In this document: positions 34,559 to 44,217 of the stretch, in pieces | Position numbering within the stretch: position 1 is the stretch's first letter | Layout: every line of letters starts with the position of its first letter | NCBI RefSeq assembly: GCF_011089895.1 | Contig: NZ_JAANAT010000004.1 | Coordinates: 620,001 to 684,000 of the forward strand | From: Mucilaginibacter inviolabilis | GTDB lineage: Bacteria > Bacteroidota > Bacteroidia > Sphingobacteriales > Sphingobacteriaceae | DNA: 64,000 nt | Direction of reading: 5' to 3' | Notes under the pieces: model-generated | Databases searched by the model: none | The model's input: the letters and a program-made list of their open reading frames with translations, nothing else | What the model was told of the DNA's origin: nothing | Program-made: the position numbers and the translations under genes

Positions 34559-35527
34559 TTATGATCTGTTAAAAATTACACGCTTCCAAAAATCCTGCAT
34601 AAATCCTAACCCGTAGGCGATAAGTTGAGTGAAGGCGGCTATAATGCTCAAAAATGCGATTTTTACTGATTTATTTTTCCACCACGCGTGAAAAAATATT
34701 AACAAAATGTAAACTGCTAATAAAATGTTAGCCAGTATAGCTATTTTCAAACTTAACAGGTTGAAAATGAGGGTTAATATTACGCCGATGGTAAACACTG
34801 CCGGGAAAAAATGTACGGCCTTTAATTCCTTTGGGAAAAATTTGTAGATGTTGATACGAGCCCGGCCAAAAAAGTGGAGCTGTTTATAAAACTGCAAAAA
34901 GTTGGTGCGCCTTTTATGATATACTACGGCATCGGGTATCAATCCAATTTTAAAGCCCAGCGAATGGATGCGGATACTGTATTCAATATCTTCACCCAAA
35001 CGGGTAATGATAAAGCCTCCCGCTTTTTCCCATACCTGGCGGGATATACCCATATTAAAGCTGCGGGGATGAAATTGCCCTATAGCCTTTTTATTGCCAC
35101 GTATTCCGCCTGTAGTAAAAGGAGAGGTCATAGCGTAACTGATGGCCTTTTGTGTGGGAGTGAAGGAACTATGGGCACCATCCGGGCCGCCGTAGGCATC
35201 AAGATAGTTGGCGGCAAGCGAGTTGTTTACAATCTCCAAATAATTGGGTGGGATCAGACAGTCGGAGTCAAAAACAATAAAGTAATCGCCTTTGGCACGT
35301 TCAAATCCAAAATTTCGGGTAAAGCCTTGACCTTCATTAGGCTTTTTAAAATAACGTACATCCAGTTTATCACTAAAACTATTTACGATAGCTTCGGCAT
35401 CATTTACAGAACCATCCTCAATTACCAAAACTTCAAAGGTTTTATAAGTTTGTAGTACAAGAGTCTCCAGCAGTTCTTTGATTTCCTGCGGGCGGTTATA
35501 TAGTGGAATGATGAGGGAAAAAAACAT
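34559..35527 (-). CDS. Glycosyltransferase family 2, membrane-bound
   Basis: A 322-residue glycosyltransferase of the GT-A fold. Segment MFFSLIIPLYNRPQEIKELL opens the domain, the metal/sugar-nucleotide motif is FDSDCLIPP near residue 93, and LGEDIEYSIRIHSLGFKIGL carries the conserved ED near residue 180. The C-terminus has two or three membrane helices (about 245-310), so it acts at the inner face of the cell membrane on a lipid or surface glycan. It heads a three-gene unit with the membrane protein and GH3. Acceptor unknown. Confidence 0.93.
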   Translation of the reverse strand: MFFSLIIPLYNRPQEIKELLETLVLQTYKTFEVLVIEDGSVNDAEAIVNSFSDKLDVRYFKKPNEGQGFTRNFGFERAKGDYFIVFDSDCLIPPNYLEIVNNSLAANYLDAYGGPDGAHSSFTPTQKAISYAMTSPFTTGGIRGNKKAIGQFHPRSFNMGISRQVWEKAGGFIITRLGEDIEYSIRIHSLGFKIGLIPDAVVYHKRRTNFLQFYKQLHFFGRARINIYKFFPKELKAVHFFPAVFTIGVILTLIFNLLSLKIAILANILLAVYILLIFFHAWWKNKSVKIAFLSIIAAFTQLIAYGLGFMQDFWKRVIFNRS

Positions 35528-35532
35528 GTTTT

Positions 35533-35613
35533 AGATGTGAGATATGAGATGTGAGATATGAGATGGAAGACATTTTTTTAAGTCTCAAATCTCATATCTC
35601 ACATCTCACATCT
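35533..35613. repeat. Palindrome with GATATGAGATGTGA word arms
   Basis: The left arm 35533-35564 has four alternating AGATGTG/AGATATG units. The right arm 35589-35613 is its complement over 25 bp with one mismatch (A-C in the plus, U-G in the minus strand RNA). The loop is 24 nt. It separates two minus-strand glycosyltransferase genes in a gap of just 89 bp, so the arms fill nearly the whole gap. Confidence 0.92.
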
Positions 35614-35616
35614 GTT

Positions 35617-36567
35617 TTAAATAATCTCTTCTATCTGGTAATTATTACGTTCGCTTGAATTTCTGGAAACCAGCTCGGCAACAAAACCTGTTAAAAATAG
35701 TTGAGAGCCTAAAATAATAGCAACAAGCGCTATATAAAATAGCGGGTTAGCTGTTATGTCTCTGTATTTTGCATTGTGGGCAATCAGGTAAAGTTTTTCG
35801 CTGATAATCCAGATGGTGATAATTAATCCTGCAAAAAAGCTCAAAGTACCCATGGTTCCAAAAAAGTGCATAGGACGTTTGCCAAATTTGCCTACGAAAA
35901 ATATCGAGAGCAGATCCAGAAATCCATTTACAAAGCGGCTCATGCCAAACTTTGTTTTACCGTATTTGCGTGCACGGTGTTCAACCACTTGTTCGCCAAT
36001 TTTGGTAAAGCCGGCCCATTTGGCCAGTACGGGTATATAGCGGTGCATTTCACCGTAAACTTCAATGTTTTTAACTACTGTTTTACGGTAGGCTTTTAAA
36101 CCACAGTTAAAATCATGCAGGTTGTTGATACCGCTCATTTTACGGGTTGCCGCGTTAAACAACTTAGTGGGAATGGTTTTACTCAGCGGATCGTATCTTT
36201 TAGCCTTCCATCCCGATATCAGGTCATAATTTTCTTCGGTGATACGGCGGTATAGTTCCGGTATCTCATCAGGGCTGTCCTGCAGATCGGCATCCATGGT
36301 GATAATAACATTACCGTTAGCTGCTTCAAAACCGGTATTTAATGCTGCCGATTTGCCGTAATTGCGTCTGAACTTAATGCCTTTAATAAAAGGGTTGTTT
36401 AGCTGTAGTTTTTTAATCATTTCCCATGAACCATCTTTACTGCCATCATCAATAAGCATGATTTCGTAAGTAAAGCGGTTTTCGTCCATTATCCGGCTTA
36501 TCCAGGAGGTTAACTCCGGTAAGGACTCTATTTCGTCATAAAGCGGTACTACTACTGATATATCCAT
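35617..36567 (-). CDS. Glycosyltransferase family 2, DPM1/GtrB-like
   Basis: A 316-residue glycosyltransferase. MDISVVVPLYDEIESLPEL opens a GT-A domain, IMLIDDGSKDGSWE contains the first acidic pair, and the metal-binding MDADLQDSPDEIP is near residue 90. The C-terminal segments FFGTMGTLSFFAGLIITIW and PLFYIALVAIILGSQLFLTGF are two membrane helices. This layout is typical of GtrB-type enzymes that load a sugar onto a polyprenyl phosphate, facing the cytoplasm. It probably provides a lipid-linked sugar for surface glycans; its partner flippase is not seen here. The 234-bp upstream gap holds two divergent promoters. Confidence 0.94.
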   Translation of the reverse strand: MDISVVVPLYDEIESLPELTSWISRIMDENRFTYEIMLIDDGSKDGSWEMIKKLQLNNPFIKGIKFRRNYGKSAALNTGFEAANGNVIITMDADLQDSPDEIPELYRRITEENYDLISGWKAKRYDPLSKTIPTKLFNAATRKMSGINNLHDFNCGLKAYRKTVVKNIEVYGEMHRYIPVLAKWAGFTKIGEQVVEHRARKYGKTKFGMSRFVNGFLDLLSIFFVGKFGKRPMHFFGTMGTLSFFAGLIITIWIISEKLYLIAHNAKYRDITANPLFYIALVAIILGSQLFLTGFVAELVSRNSSERNNYQIEEII

Positions 36568-36801
36568 TTATTAGGAATGTGATTCGGAGCCGCGATTTTG
36601 CACACTCTCTATCATCCGCAAAAATATAAAAAATAGATAATGGTTTACATACTGTTTTTGTGCGGTTATAATAAAGCAAATAAGACAGGGCGAAGTATGT
36701 AACAGTAATGATATGTTAAAATATGTTATAACGGTTCAATTGTGTTAATGGCATCGTCATAATTTTAATATCTTGGCGTTTATAAATGATAAATCACCTA
36801 C

Positions 36802-39405
36802 ATGAAGCTTTATAACCTAACGCTTTGTATACTATTCTGTGTCATAACCTTTAACGGATATGCGCAAAACGCCGATCAGTCCGGCGTAAAATACGATCAG
36901 CACAAAGTATTCAACCCCGGTTTTTATCCCGAAAAAGGTAACGCATTCAGAAATGCCGGGGGGGCACCAGGATTAAAGTATTGGCAAAATAGGGCCGATT
37001 ATAAGCTGAATGTTACTTTAGATACGCTAAAACATCGTATTGATGGCACTGCGCTGATTACCTATACCAATAACAGCCCAGACGCACTGGGATTTTTGTG
37101 GTTACAGGTAGAACAAAATATTTACCGGGAAGATTCGAGGGCCGAAGCTACCAGTCCGATAACCGGCGGGCGATTTAACAATCGTACTTATACCAAAGGC
37201 GATGAGATAAAAGCCATATTCGTGACTAAAAATGGCAAAACGGAAAAAGCGGATTACCTAGTGACCGATACCCGTTTGCAAATTAAGCTGAAAGATTCTT
37301 TACGGGCCGATGGAAACAAGCTACAGATCAGGATTGAGTATGGGTTTGATATTCCGCAATATGGTACCGATAGGATGGGGCGCCTGCTTACCAAAAATGG
37401 CTGGATATATGAATTGGCGCAATGGTACCCTCGTATGGAGGTTTATGACGATGTAAGCGGATGGAATACGCTGCCGTATCTTGGTGCCGGAGAGTTTTAC
37501 CTGGAATATGGCAATTTTGATTTTACGATTACTGCACCGGCCAGTCTGCTCGTAGTAGGATCCGGTGAATTGCTTAATCCAACCGAAGTATATTCCCCAA
37601 CTACCCTGAAACGATTGACCGAAGCCCGGAAAAGTGATAAGACAGTCATGATCAAAGACTCTGCTGATATTTTGCGAAAAGATGATTATTCTAAAAAATC
37701 AACCCTTACCTGGCATTTTTTATGCAAAAATGCGCGGGATGTAGCCTGGGCTGCCTCAAAAGCATTTATATGGGATGCGGCACGCATTAATTTGCCCAGC
37801 GGAAAAAAAGCCCTGGCACAATCGGTTTACCCAATTGAAAGTAAGGGTAAGCAATCCTGGAGCCGTTCTACAGAATATGTAAAGGGTGCCATTGAGCTAT
37901 ACTCCAACCAATGGTTTGAGTATACATACCCGGTAGCTACCAATGTGGCGGGTACAGTTGGTGGCATGGAGTACCCGGGAATTGTTTTTTGCGGATCGGA
38001 GAATAAAGCAGGAGAGTTATGGGAAGTGACCAATCATGAATTTGGACACAATTGGTTCCCTATGATTGTGGGATCGAACGAGCGTAAATATGCATGGATG
38101 GATGAAGGTTTTAATACGTTTTTAAATAATGTAGATACCAAAGTATTTAACAACGGTGAGTTTTATGTAAAGCCCGATCAGCAAAAGGCCGCATTGCAAT
38201 TATTTAGTCCCGAAGCGGAGCCAATCATGACTATCCCCGATGTGATTCAGGCTGATTATTTAGGCGCAGCTGCTTATGAAAAACCGGCACTTGGATTGGC
38301 TATTCTGCGTGAGCAGGTTTTGGGTGAACAACGCTTTGATTATGCCTTTAAAACCTATATCAAACGCTGGGCATTTAAACACCCTACGCCATGGGATTTT
38401 TTCCATACTATGGATAATGCGGCAGGTGAAGATCTGAGCTGGTTTTGGAATGAATGGTTTTTCACTACCTGGAAGCTTGACCAGGGGATAAGGGATATCA
38501 CTTACCCAGATGGTGATGCCTCCAAGGGAGCATTGATTACGTTGGAGAACCTGGAAGAAATGGCTTTACCGGTAACTATACTCATCAAAGAAGAAAACGG
38601 TAAAACCGCTACTGTAAAGCTCCCGGTTGAAATATGGCAGCGTGGCGGAGTTTGGACATTTCACTATAAATCAACTTCAAAAATTGTTTCGGCTGTACTT
38701 GATCCCGATCATCTTTTGCCTGATATCAATCCTGAGAATAATTCATTCAGCGGATTGCCTGTGCCCGCCGGTACTACAGCTGCCAGTGTTATCAAAACAT
38801 ATATTGATGCTATAGGCGGCACCGAGAAACTGAAAAATATAAAAGATCTGCAAATATCCTCAACGGGTACCGTTCAGGGTTCCGAAGTGCAGATGGTTAG
38901 CCGGTACAGATCACCTGATATGTTTTTTCAGCAGATAACCGTACCATCGTACAATAATTTAGTTGTAGCTCATGTTTTGGTGAATGGTGAGCGTATCAGT
39001 ATACAGCAATTAAGCCGGGAAATACCATTGGATGAAGGCGGCAAAAAAATAATAAAAGCAAAAAGCAGACCTTTCCCCGAGCTCGACTATGAAAAAGGTA
39101 GCTATGCTATGGAACTCGACTCTACCCTGAAGATTGTAAATGGCGACCTGGCTTATGAAATTGATATAAACCTGGCCGAAGGAACACAAATACGGAATTT
39201 TTATAGCCAGAAAACTGGTCTTAAAATAAAACAAGTAGTTGAAGGCTCTGTGAATTCAGTGACGGAATTTGCTGATTATGAGGGTATCAACGGAGGCATC
39301 CGCATACCGTTCCTCCTTAAAACTACCCTGCTGGGGCAAGCAGCCGAATTTAAGGTTAAAGAAACAGCTGTTAACAGTGGTATGAATGCCGGTGTTTTTC
39401 AGTAG
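36802..39405 (+). CDS. M1 family metallopeptidase (aminopeptidase type), secreted
   Basis: An 867-residue protein. A signal peptide (residues 1-21, ending in NGYAQ) sends it to the periplasm. The gluzincin site HEFGHNWF is His412-His416, and Glu435 in WMDEGFNTF is the third zinc ligand. Substrate-pocket motif GGMEYPGIVFCG (around residue 390) replaces the usual GAMEN, so the N-terminus anchor is changed and the specificity may be unlike PepN. The ending region (about 660-860) is an extra beta-rich domain, of a type found in Bacteroidetes M1 proteins. It stands alone, with a divergent glycosyltransferase upstream. Confidence 0.92.
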   Translation: MKLYNLTLCILFCVITFNGYAQNADQSGVKYDQHKVFNPGFYPEKGNAFRNAGGAPGLKYWQNRADYKLNVTLDTLKHRIDGTALITYTNNSPDALGFLWLQVEQNIYREDSRAEATSPITGGRFNNRTYTKGDEIKAIFVTKNGKTEKADYLVTDTRLQIKLKDSLRADGNKLQIRIEYGFDIPQYGTDRMGRLLTKNGWIYELAQWYPRMEVYDDVSGWNTLPYLGAGEFYLEYGNFDFTITAPASLLVVGSGELLNPTEVYSPTTLKRLTEARKSDKTVMIKDSADILRKDDYSKKSTLTWHFLCKNARDVAWAASKAFIWDAARINLPSGKKALAQSVYPIESKGKQSWSRSTEYVKGAIELYSNQWFEYTYPVATNVAGTVGGMEYPGIVFCGSENKAGELWEVTNHEFGHNWFPMIVGSNERKYAWMDEGFNTFLNNVDTKVFNNGEFYVKPDQQKAALQLFSPEAEPIMTIPDVIQADYLGAAAYEKPALGLAILREQVLGEQRFDYAFKTYIKRWAFKHPTPWDFFHTMDNAAGEDLSWFWNEWFFTTWKLDQGIRDITYPDGDASKGALITLENLEEMALPVTILIKEENGKTATVKLPVEIWQRGGVWTFHYKSTSKIVSAVLDPDHLLPDINPENNSFSGLPVPAGTTAASVIKTYIDAIGGTEKLKNIKDLQISSTGTVQGSEVQMVSRYRSPDMFFQQITVPSYNNLVVAHVLVNGERISIQQLSREIPLDEGGKKIIKAKSRPFPELDYEKGSYAMELDSTLKIVNGDLAYEIDINLAEGTQIRNFYSQKTGLKIKQVVEGSVNSVTEFADYEGINGGIRIPFLLKTTLLGQAAEFKVKETAVNSGMNAGVFQ

Positions 39406-39545
39406 ATTATTTGTTTTCAGAAGCTTTTCAATAAAAAGAAGCTGTATCATAAATCGAATTGGCCATCTTCGGGAACTGTCTGTTTGAAAACAGACATCAC
39501 TGGTGTCGTTTTTCTTATGAGTTAAAACTTAGCCGGTAATATTAT

Positions 39546-39656
39546 ACAAAAGTGGGTTTACATAATTTTTGAATAAAAAACCATAACGAATTGATTGTAA
39601 GGTATTTAAATTGGTTTTAGCCATAAAAAGTGTAAACCATGTAAACCCACTTTTGT
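39546..39656. repeat. 18-bp perfect inverted repeat with long loop
   Basis: ACAAAAGTGGGTTTACAT at 39546-39563 and its complement at 39639-39656, separated by 75 bp. The arms are less repetitive than those of the word palindromes. The gap between the M1 peptidase and mqo genes (39406-39774) holds this pair and a terminator; no gene is seen in it. Confidence 0.85.
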
Positions 39657-39703
39657 TAATGGAGTTAACCCAACCTCAGACTATACGTTGCTTAAGTATC
39701 TGA

Positions 39704-39759
39704 ATAAATAAAAAAAGAGGCTGATCATGATTTTATGATACAGCCTCTTTTTTTATTTA
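39704..39759. terminator. Bidirectional terminator between M1 peptidase and mqo
   Basis: Stem AAATAAAAAAAGAGGCTG / CAGCCTCTTTTTTTATTT around a loop of about 18 nt, with T-runs on both strands. It lies 15 bp beyond the mqo stop and serves the convergent pair. Confidence 0.88.
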
Positions 39760-39774
39760 TTTATTTGGGGTCTT

Positions 39775-41274
39775 CTATGCTATTCCTAACACCTTGCTTG
39801 TTCTGGTCCTGGTAACTTCACTCAAGGCTTCATCATTAGCTAATGATTGCCCGTACGATGGTATCATTTCTTTTAATTTTTGCTGCCACTCATCAGTTTT
39901 GATGTGGGTTTTAAAACAACGCTCTATTAACTGGATCATGATAGGTACCGAAGTTGATGCGCCGGGTGACGCGCCGAGTAATGCCGATATACTGCCATCG
40001 GCTGATGTTACTACTTCAGTTCCAAATTCCAGTACACCGCCATGTTTGGCGTCCTTTTTAATCACCTGTACACGTTGGCCGGCTACATCCAGATCCCACT
40101 CGTTTGCCTTGGCAGTAGGCATGTACTCTTGTAAAGCCTTTAAGCGATCTGTAGGCGATTGTAATACCTGGCTGATGAGATATTTGGTAAGCGGCCAGTT
40201 GTCGCGTCCTACAGCAAGCAGGGGCCATATATTATTTAGCTTGATGGAGCAAAACAAATCAAGCAATGAGCCTCTTTTTAAAAAGCGGGTGGAGAAGCCG
40301 GCGTATGGGCCAAAAAGCAATTCTCTTTTACCATTGATCATCCGGGTATCCAGGTGGGGCACCGACATTGGCGGCGAACCCACAGATGCCTTACCATATA
40401 CTTTGGCTTCATGACGCGCAACAACATCAGGGTTGTTACACACCAGCCATTGCCCGCTTACCGGGAAACCGCCAAAGCCCTTGCTTTCGGCAATACCCGA
40501 TTTTTGCAATAGGGGTAAAGCACCGCCACCGGCTCCAACAAACACAAAATCAGAGGTCAGTTTTCTTTTTTGACCGGTTGTTTTGTCTTTTACGGTCACC
40601 TGCCAGCTATTGTCTTTATTACGTTTAAGGTTACGTACATCATGGTTAAGATGAAGAGCAACTCCATTTTTTTGTTTCAGCTGATCAAGTAAGCTACTGG
40701 TTAAACTGCCAAAGTTTACATCAGTACCTAAACCCATGAATGTGGCCGAAACTTTTTCATTCTCGCTGCGCCCTTCCATCACCAGCGGAATCCATTGCTG
40801 AAGCTGTGCTTTGTCTTCAGAATAAAGCATTCCCTTAAAAAAGTGATGTTTGGTAAGGGCTTCCTGGCGTTTTTTTAAATAATTTACATTCTCAGGTCCC
40901 CAAACAAAGCTCATGTGGGGTACTTTGCGGATAAAGCTTTGTGCCGATGGAATATATTTTTGTTCGATGAGATATGACCAGAATTCTTTAGATATCTCAA
41001 ACTGTTCGGCAATTTTAATGGCTTTTTTTATTTCAACGGTCCCGTCAGGAAGTTCGGGAGTATAATTTAATTCACAGAAAGCAGAATGGCCGGTACCCGC
41101 ATTGTTCATCGGGGCCGAACTTTCCGCAGCTATAACTTCAAGTCGTTCAAAAATTTCAATGGTCAAATCGGGTTGCAGTTCTTTAAGCATTACCCCCAAT
41201 GTAGCGCTCATGATACCTGCGCCAATTAAAACTACGTCAACCTTTGATTCTGAAACTTTATCGCTATTAGTCAT
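39775..41274 (-). CDS. mqo: Malate:quinone oxidoreductase
   Basis: A 499-residue FAD enzyme that oxidises malate to oxaloacetate and passes electrons to the quinone pool, at the inner side of the membrane. The FAD-binding GAGIMSATLGVMLKELQPDL starts near residue 18, the NAGTGHSAFCELNYTP motif is near residue 60, and FGPYAGFSTRFLKRGS and LGASPGASTSVPIMIQLIER are conserved. Length matches the E. coli type (around 500). It appears to be single-gene, with a terminator at its end. This makes a route for malate alongside or instead of malate dehydrogenase. Confidence 0.97.
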   Translation of the reverse strand: MTNSDKVSESKVDVVLIGAGIMSATLGVMLKELQPDLTIEIFERLEVIAAESSAPMNNAGTGHSAFCELNYTPELPDGTVEIKKAIKIAEQFEISKEFWSYLIEQKYIPSAQSFIRKVPHMSFVWGPENVNYLKKRQEALTKHHFFKGMLYSEDKAQLQQWIPLVMEGRSENEKVSATFMGLGTDVNFGSLTSSLLDQLKQKNGVALHLNHDVRNLKRNKDNSWQVTVKDKTTGQKRKLTSDFVFVGAGGGALPLLQKSGIAESKGFGGFPVSGQWLVCNNPDVVARHEAKVYGKASVGSPPMSVPHLDTRMINGKRELLFGPYAGFSTRFLKRGSLLDLFCSIKLNNIWPLLAVGRDNWPLTKYLISQVLQSPTDRLKALQEYMPTAKANEWDLDVAGQRVQVIKKDAKHGGVLEFGTEVVTSADGSISALLGASPGASTSVPIMIQLIERCFKTHIKTDEWQQKLKEMIPSYGQSLANDEALSEVTRTRTSKVLGIA

Positions 41275-41576
41275 CTTTTTATAATACCTGTAGAGGTACG
41301 CTCAAGTTAAATTATACCAGGTATAACCCGGTTTTTTGAAAATTGTTGTGATGATTAAGTCCTGCAGGCATGTTTAGCAGCAAGGGAAAATTAAATCAGA
41401 CAATTTTAAGAAATTTTTATAGAAAATCAGGTCTTTTCATGTCCATTAAATGCAATAAATAACTTGTTTAAATTAAAATGGCAGTGATTTTGTCGTTTTG
41501 AGCTAGTGTAGTTTACATACGGTTAACACAAAAAGCTTTCATTGCTGTATATACAATAAAGAATAGGTTATTTTGC
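41275..41576. other. Divergent promoter region between mqo and a lipoprotein gene
   Basis: This 302-bp stretch has no gene. Two starts face away from each other, so it must hold both promoters. It is AT-rich with no clear consensus match that I would call, and no long repeat. Confidence 0.45.
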
Positions 41577-42110
41577 ATGAGGGTATTAAAATTGAATACT
41601 TGTTTTTGTATAATGATGGCAGCCTTAACTGCCTGCGAACATGCCAAAACCAAACCGGTATCTGCCGATATTACAAAAACTACTATACAGGTAGCGGGCA
41701 AAAAGGATAGTGTGATTAATAACCCGCAGAAAAACTATGGTACTGCTACTGTGGCAGAACCTTGCGTGAAATGCTTGCTGCAAGTGATACAGGCCAGCAA
41801 AAGTTATAAACAAAATACAGCATCGGTATCGTCACAAAATATAGCTTATACTGTTAATTGGATCAGAGCTTCAGCCCCGGCAGAGCCAGCAAATAAATCC
41901 AACCTGACCGATGGAATCAGAATAGATGTTCGGAAAAATGAAGATGGGGAAGAGCATAATTTATGCTCCTATGCCTATAATAATCAAAGCGGAACGATGT
42001 ATTTGCTTAATAACGAAGGTAAATATCAGCAGCCCATGTCCAGCATAACACCTGAGATTTTAAAAAAGATCAGAAATAGTTGTTACTGGGGAGTAGCTTC
42101 GGCGAAGTGA
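41577..42110 (+). CDS. Putative lipoprotein, unknown function
   Basis: A 177-residue protein with a short basic start, hydrophobic segment and lipobox LTAC (MAALTACEHAKTK), so probably a periplasm-facing lipoprotein. The remainder is not recognised; it has a central PCVKCLLQV pair of Cys residues close together (CVKC), which could bind metal or form a disulfide. The upstream gap (41275-41576, 302 bp) shows no gene; it must hold the promoters of mqo (divergent) and this gene. The AT-rich block around 41460 is a likely spot. Confidence 0.72.
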   Translation: MRVLKLNTCFCIMMAALTACEHAKTKPVSADITKTTIQVAGKKDSVINNPQKNYGTATVAEPCVKCLLQVIQASKSYKQNTASVSSQNIAYTVNWIRASAPAEPANKSNLTDGIRIDVRKNEDGEEHNLCSYAYNNQSGTMYLLNNEGKYQQPMSSITPEILKKIRNSCYWGVASAK

Positions 42111-42181
42111 GTTTGCAGTTTGAATTAGGATTCAAAATAATCAGCGTTATCAACGAAATCATGAAAATCAACGGTCAAAAA

Positions 42182-42208
42182 AATAGCGATAGATTCAATC
42201 TATCGCTA
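42182..42208. terminator. Short perfect palindrome between convergent genes
   Basis: ATAGCGATAGA / TCTATCGCTAT, 11 bp each, with a 5-nt loop. There is no long T-run, but the site lies between two gene ends facing each other, and a terminator role is likely. Confidence 0.65.
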
Positions 42209-42256
42209 TAAGTATGGGAAGAGTTGTATTGGCTATCAACTCGGAACTGCAAACTT

Positions 42257-43651
42257 TTATGTAGTATAACCCAGTATTTTCAGTACCTGTTTACTGTTTT
42301 GCTCTTCACCAAACACCTCAAAGTTGAATGTTTCGTCGCGGTTACGACGGATGATCACGTGTTTCGGTGAAGGAAGCAGGCAATGGTGTATACCACCATA
42401 TCCGCTTAGTACTTCCTGATATGCTCCTGTGTTAAAAAAGCCCAGGTACTGTACCTTACGGGTTTTAGGCATAAATACACTGTTCATGTGAGCTTCCTGG
42501 TTATAATAATCCTGGCCATCGCAGGTTATACCACCCAGGTTTACGCGCTCATATTCCGAATCCCAGTTGTTAATAGGCAATAGGATATATTTTTGGTTCA
42601 GAGCCCAAACATCTGGTAAATTGGTAATGAATGAACCATCCAGCATCAACCATCTTTCACGATCATTTTGTTGCTTACGACCTAACACCTTATAAAGAAT
42701 GCCTGAAGCTTCGGCAACTGTGTATTTACCAAATTCGGTAATAATATCCGGTTCAACAGTGTCGTTATCAGCGCAGATCTCTTTAATACGGCTCACAATC
42801 TCGTTGATCATGTACTCGTAATCAAAATCAAACACCAATGAATCTTTGAAAGGCATACCACCGCCAATATCCAATGTATCCAGATGTGGATTTACTTTCT
42901 TGAACTTACAGTAAAGTGTTACATATTTTTCTAGTTCGTTCCAGTAGTATGGAGTATCTGATATACCGGAATTAATGAAAAAGTGCAAGAGTTTTACCTG
43001 GAAATTAGGATTCTCTTCGATCTTGTTATGATAAAAATCGATCACATCTTCCATACGTACACCCAAACGGGAGGTATAGAATTGCGAGTCGGGTTGCTCT
43101 TCAGCCGCTATACGGATACCCAGGTTACATGGGGTATCCATTTCAATCTCATCATCGTACAGGTTAAATTCCTCCTTATTATCCAGTACCGGGATGATGT
43201 TTTTAAAACCATCATGCAGCATGTCGATAATATAGGTTTTATACTGGAATGTTTTGAATCCGTTACATATTACGGTGATATCCTTGGTTACCGCGCCTTT
43301 TTTCTCTAAAGCATCAATCATCGGCATATCAAAGGCTGAGGATGTTTCCAGGTGGATTTCGTTTTTCAACGCTTCCTCCACAATGTGCCTGAAATGCGAA
43401 CTCTTGGTACAATAGCAGTATTTATAACTGCCACGGTAATTGTTTTTGATGATAGCCTGTTGAAATAACAGCTTAGCTTGCTGTATTTTCTTGGTTATCA
43501 TGGGCAGATAAGTGAAACGAAGTGGCGTACCGTACGTTTCGATCATCTCCATTAAATTAAGGTCCTGAAAGTATAGTTCATCGTCGATGATTTCAAAACC
43601 ATCCTGCGGGAAACCTACACTCAAATCAAGAAATTCCTGGTAACTCTGCAT
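42257..43651 (-). CDS. Arginine decarboxylase (PLP-dependent, fold type III)
   Basis: A 464-residue enzyme of the ornithine/diaminopimelate/arginine decarboxylase type. The N-terminal YKYCYCTKSSHFRHIVEEAL contains the PLP-binding Lys, HLETSSAFDMPM follows, the glycine-rich phosphate clamp is DIGGGMPFKDS, and FGKYTVAEASGILYKVLG is near residue 313. It is shorter than E. coli SpeA (658) and matches the Bacteroidetes biosynthetic arginine decarboxylase. The product agmatine leads to putrescine. Its neighbours are CtlX, arginine deiminase and argS, so arginine use is the shared theme. Assignment to arginine over another basic amino acid rests on family memory. Confidence 0.9.
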   Translation of the reverse strand: MQSYQEFLDLSVGFPQDGFEIIDDELYFQDLNLMEMIETYGTPLRFTYLPMITKKIQQAKLLFQQAIIKNNYRGSYKYCYCTKSSHFRHIVEEALKNEIHLETSSAFDMPMIDALEKKGAVTKDITVICNGFKTFQYKTYIIDMLHDGFKNIIPVLDNKEEFNLYDDEIEMDTPCNLGIRIAAEEQPDSQFYTSRLGVRMEDVIDFYHNKIEENPNFQVKLLHFFINSGISDTPYYWNELEKYVTLYCKFKKVNPHLDTLDIGGGMPFKDSLVFDFDYEYMINEIVSRIKEICADNDTVEPDIITEFGKYTVAEASGILYKVLGRKQQNDRERWLMLDGSFITNLPDVWALNQKYILLPINNWDSEYERVNLGGITCDGQDYYNQEAHMNSVFMPKTRKVQYLGFFNTGAYQEVLSGYGGIHHCLLPSPKHVIIRRNRDETFNFEVFGEEQNSKQVLKILGYTT

Positions 43652-43972
43652 CCTTAAAAAATTTGGGGCAAAAATGTGATTTTTAAACGGAATTAACGGC
43701 TAATTGTTAGGATAAATTTTATAGTTTGAATGTAATTTATTTAGCAAGCAGTAGGGGATGGTATGTTCATGCCGTTTTGGGGTTAATAATCAGCGAATTA
43801 TAATGTGTCATATGGGTTGCCTGATAATGCTTTAAACCGGTAAAAAGAGATTGGAAAAAACGTAAAAGATATCTTGTTAAAGTAAAGTTTTTATTTTATA
43901 GTTAAGATAGTTGCTGTGTGGCATTCATTTTGTTCACTCGTGGTTATTATTGTATTATATAAAGGGTAATTT
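43652..43972. other. AT-rich intergenic stretch before the zinc-ribbon pair
   Basis: This 321-bp gap must hold the arginine decarboxylase promoter (minus) and the one for the small zinc-ribbon genes (plus). The last 60 bp before 43973 are very AT-rich, with TTTTGTTCAC near 43928 and TGTATTATATAAAG just before the start. No repeat of the kinds found elsewhere is present and no gene is seen. Confidence 0.45.
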
Positions 43973-44161
43973 ATGTCGCTAAAGTCAATAACAACCTCTC
44001 ATTCGAATACTCTTAATAGGAGACAACTATTTTGTACAAAATGCGGTGCAGCACAGGTTGAAAGGATTCCAAGAGGTGCATTATTCAAGACACTTTTATT
44101 TTGGATGCCGGTTAAAAGATATATTTGTTATAAATGTTTACATAAATTTTATTCCTTATAG
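43973..44161 (+). CDS. Zinc-ribbon microprotein A
   Basis: A 62-residue protein with two CxxC knuckles, FCTKC near residue 20 and ICYKC near residue 51, joined by a linker with the hydrophobic LFKTLLFWMPVKRY. The two pairs should bind one zinc. Its neighbour at 44218 has the same layout: a basic residue, FxxLLFxxPVKR/RK and a second CxKC, so the two are tandem paralogues. The hydrophobic linker may insert in or touch a membrane or a partner protein. No known name. The compact coding pattern, conserved spacing and paralogy argue for a real gene despite the small size. Confidence 0.75.
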   Translation: MSLKSITTSHSNTLNRRQLFCTKCGAAQVERIPRGALFKTLLFWMPVKRYICYKCLHKFYSL

Positions 44162-44217
44162 TTAATTTTTTGTTTATTATTTCTATTTTAGCTATATTAA
44201 TTATCTTTTGATTAATT

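Noticed and set aside
34874..35455. 193-codon open frame antisense to the glycosyltransferase gene
   Set aside because: The sense frame has clear GT2 motifs and operon coupling; the antisense frame shows none.
39794..40414. 206-codon open frame antisense to mqo
   Set aside because: Fully inside mqo, Ser/Arg/Pro-rich shadow with no domain.
41640..41780. Copper- or thioredoxin-type site from CVKC in the lipoprotein at 41577
   Set aside because: A single CxxC without any supporting fold signature is too little to name a function.
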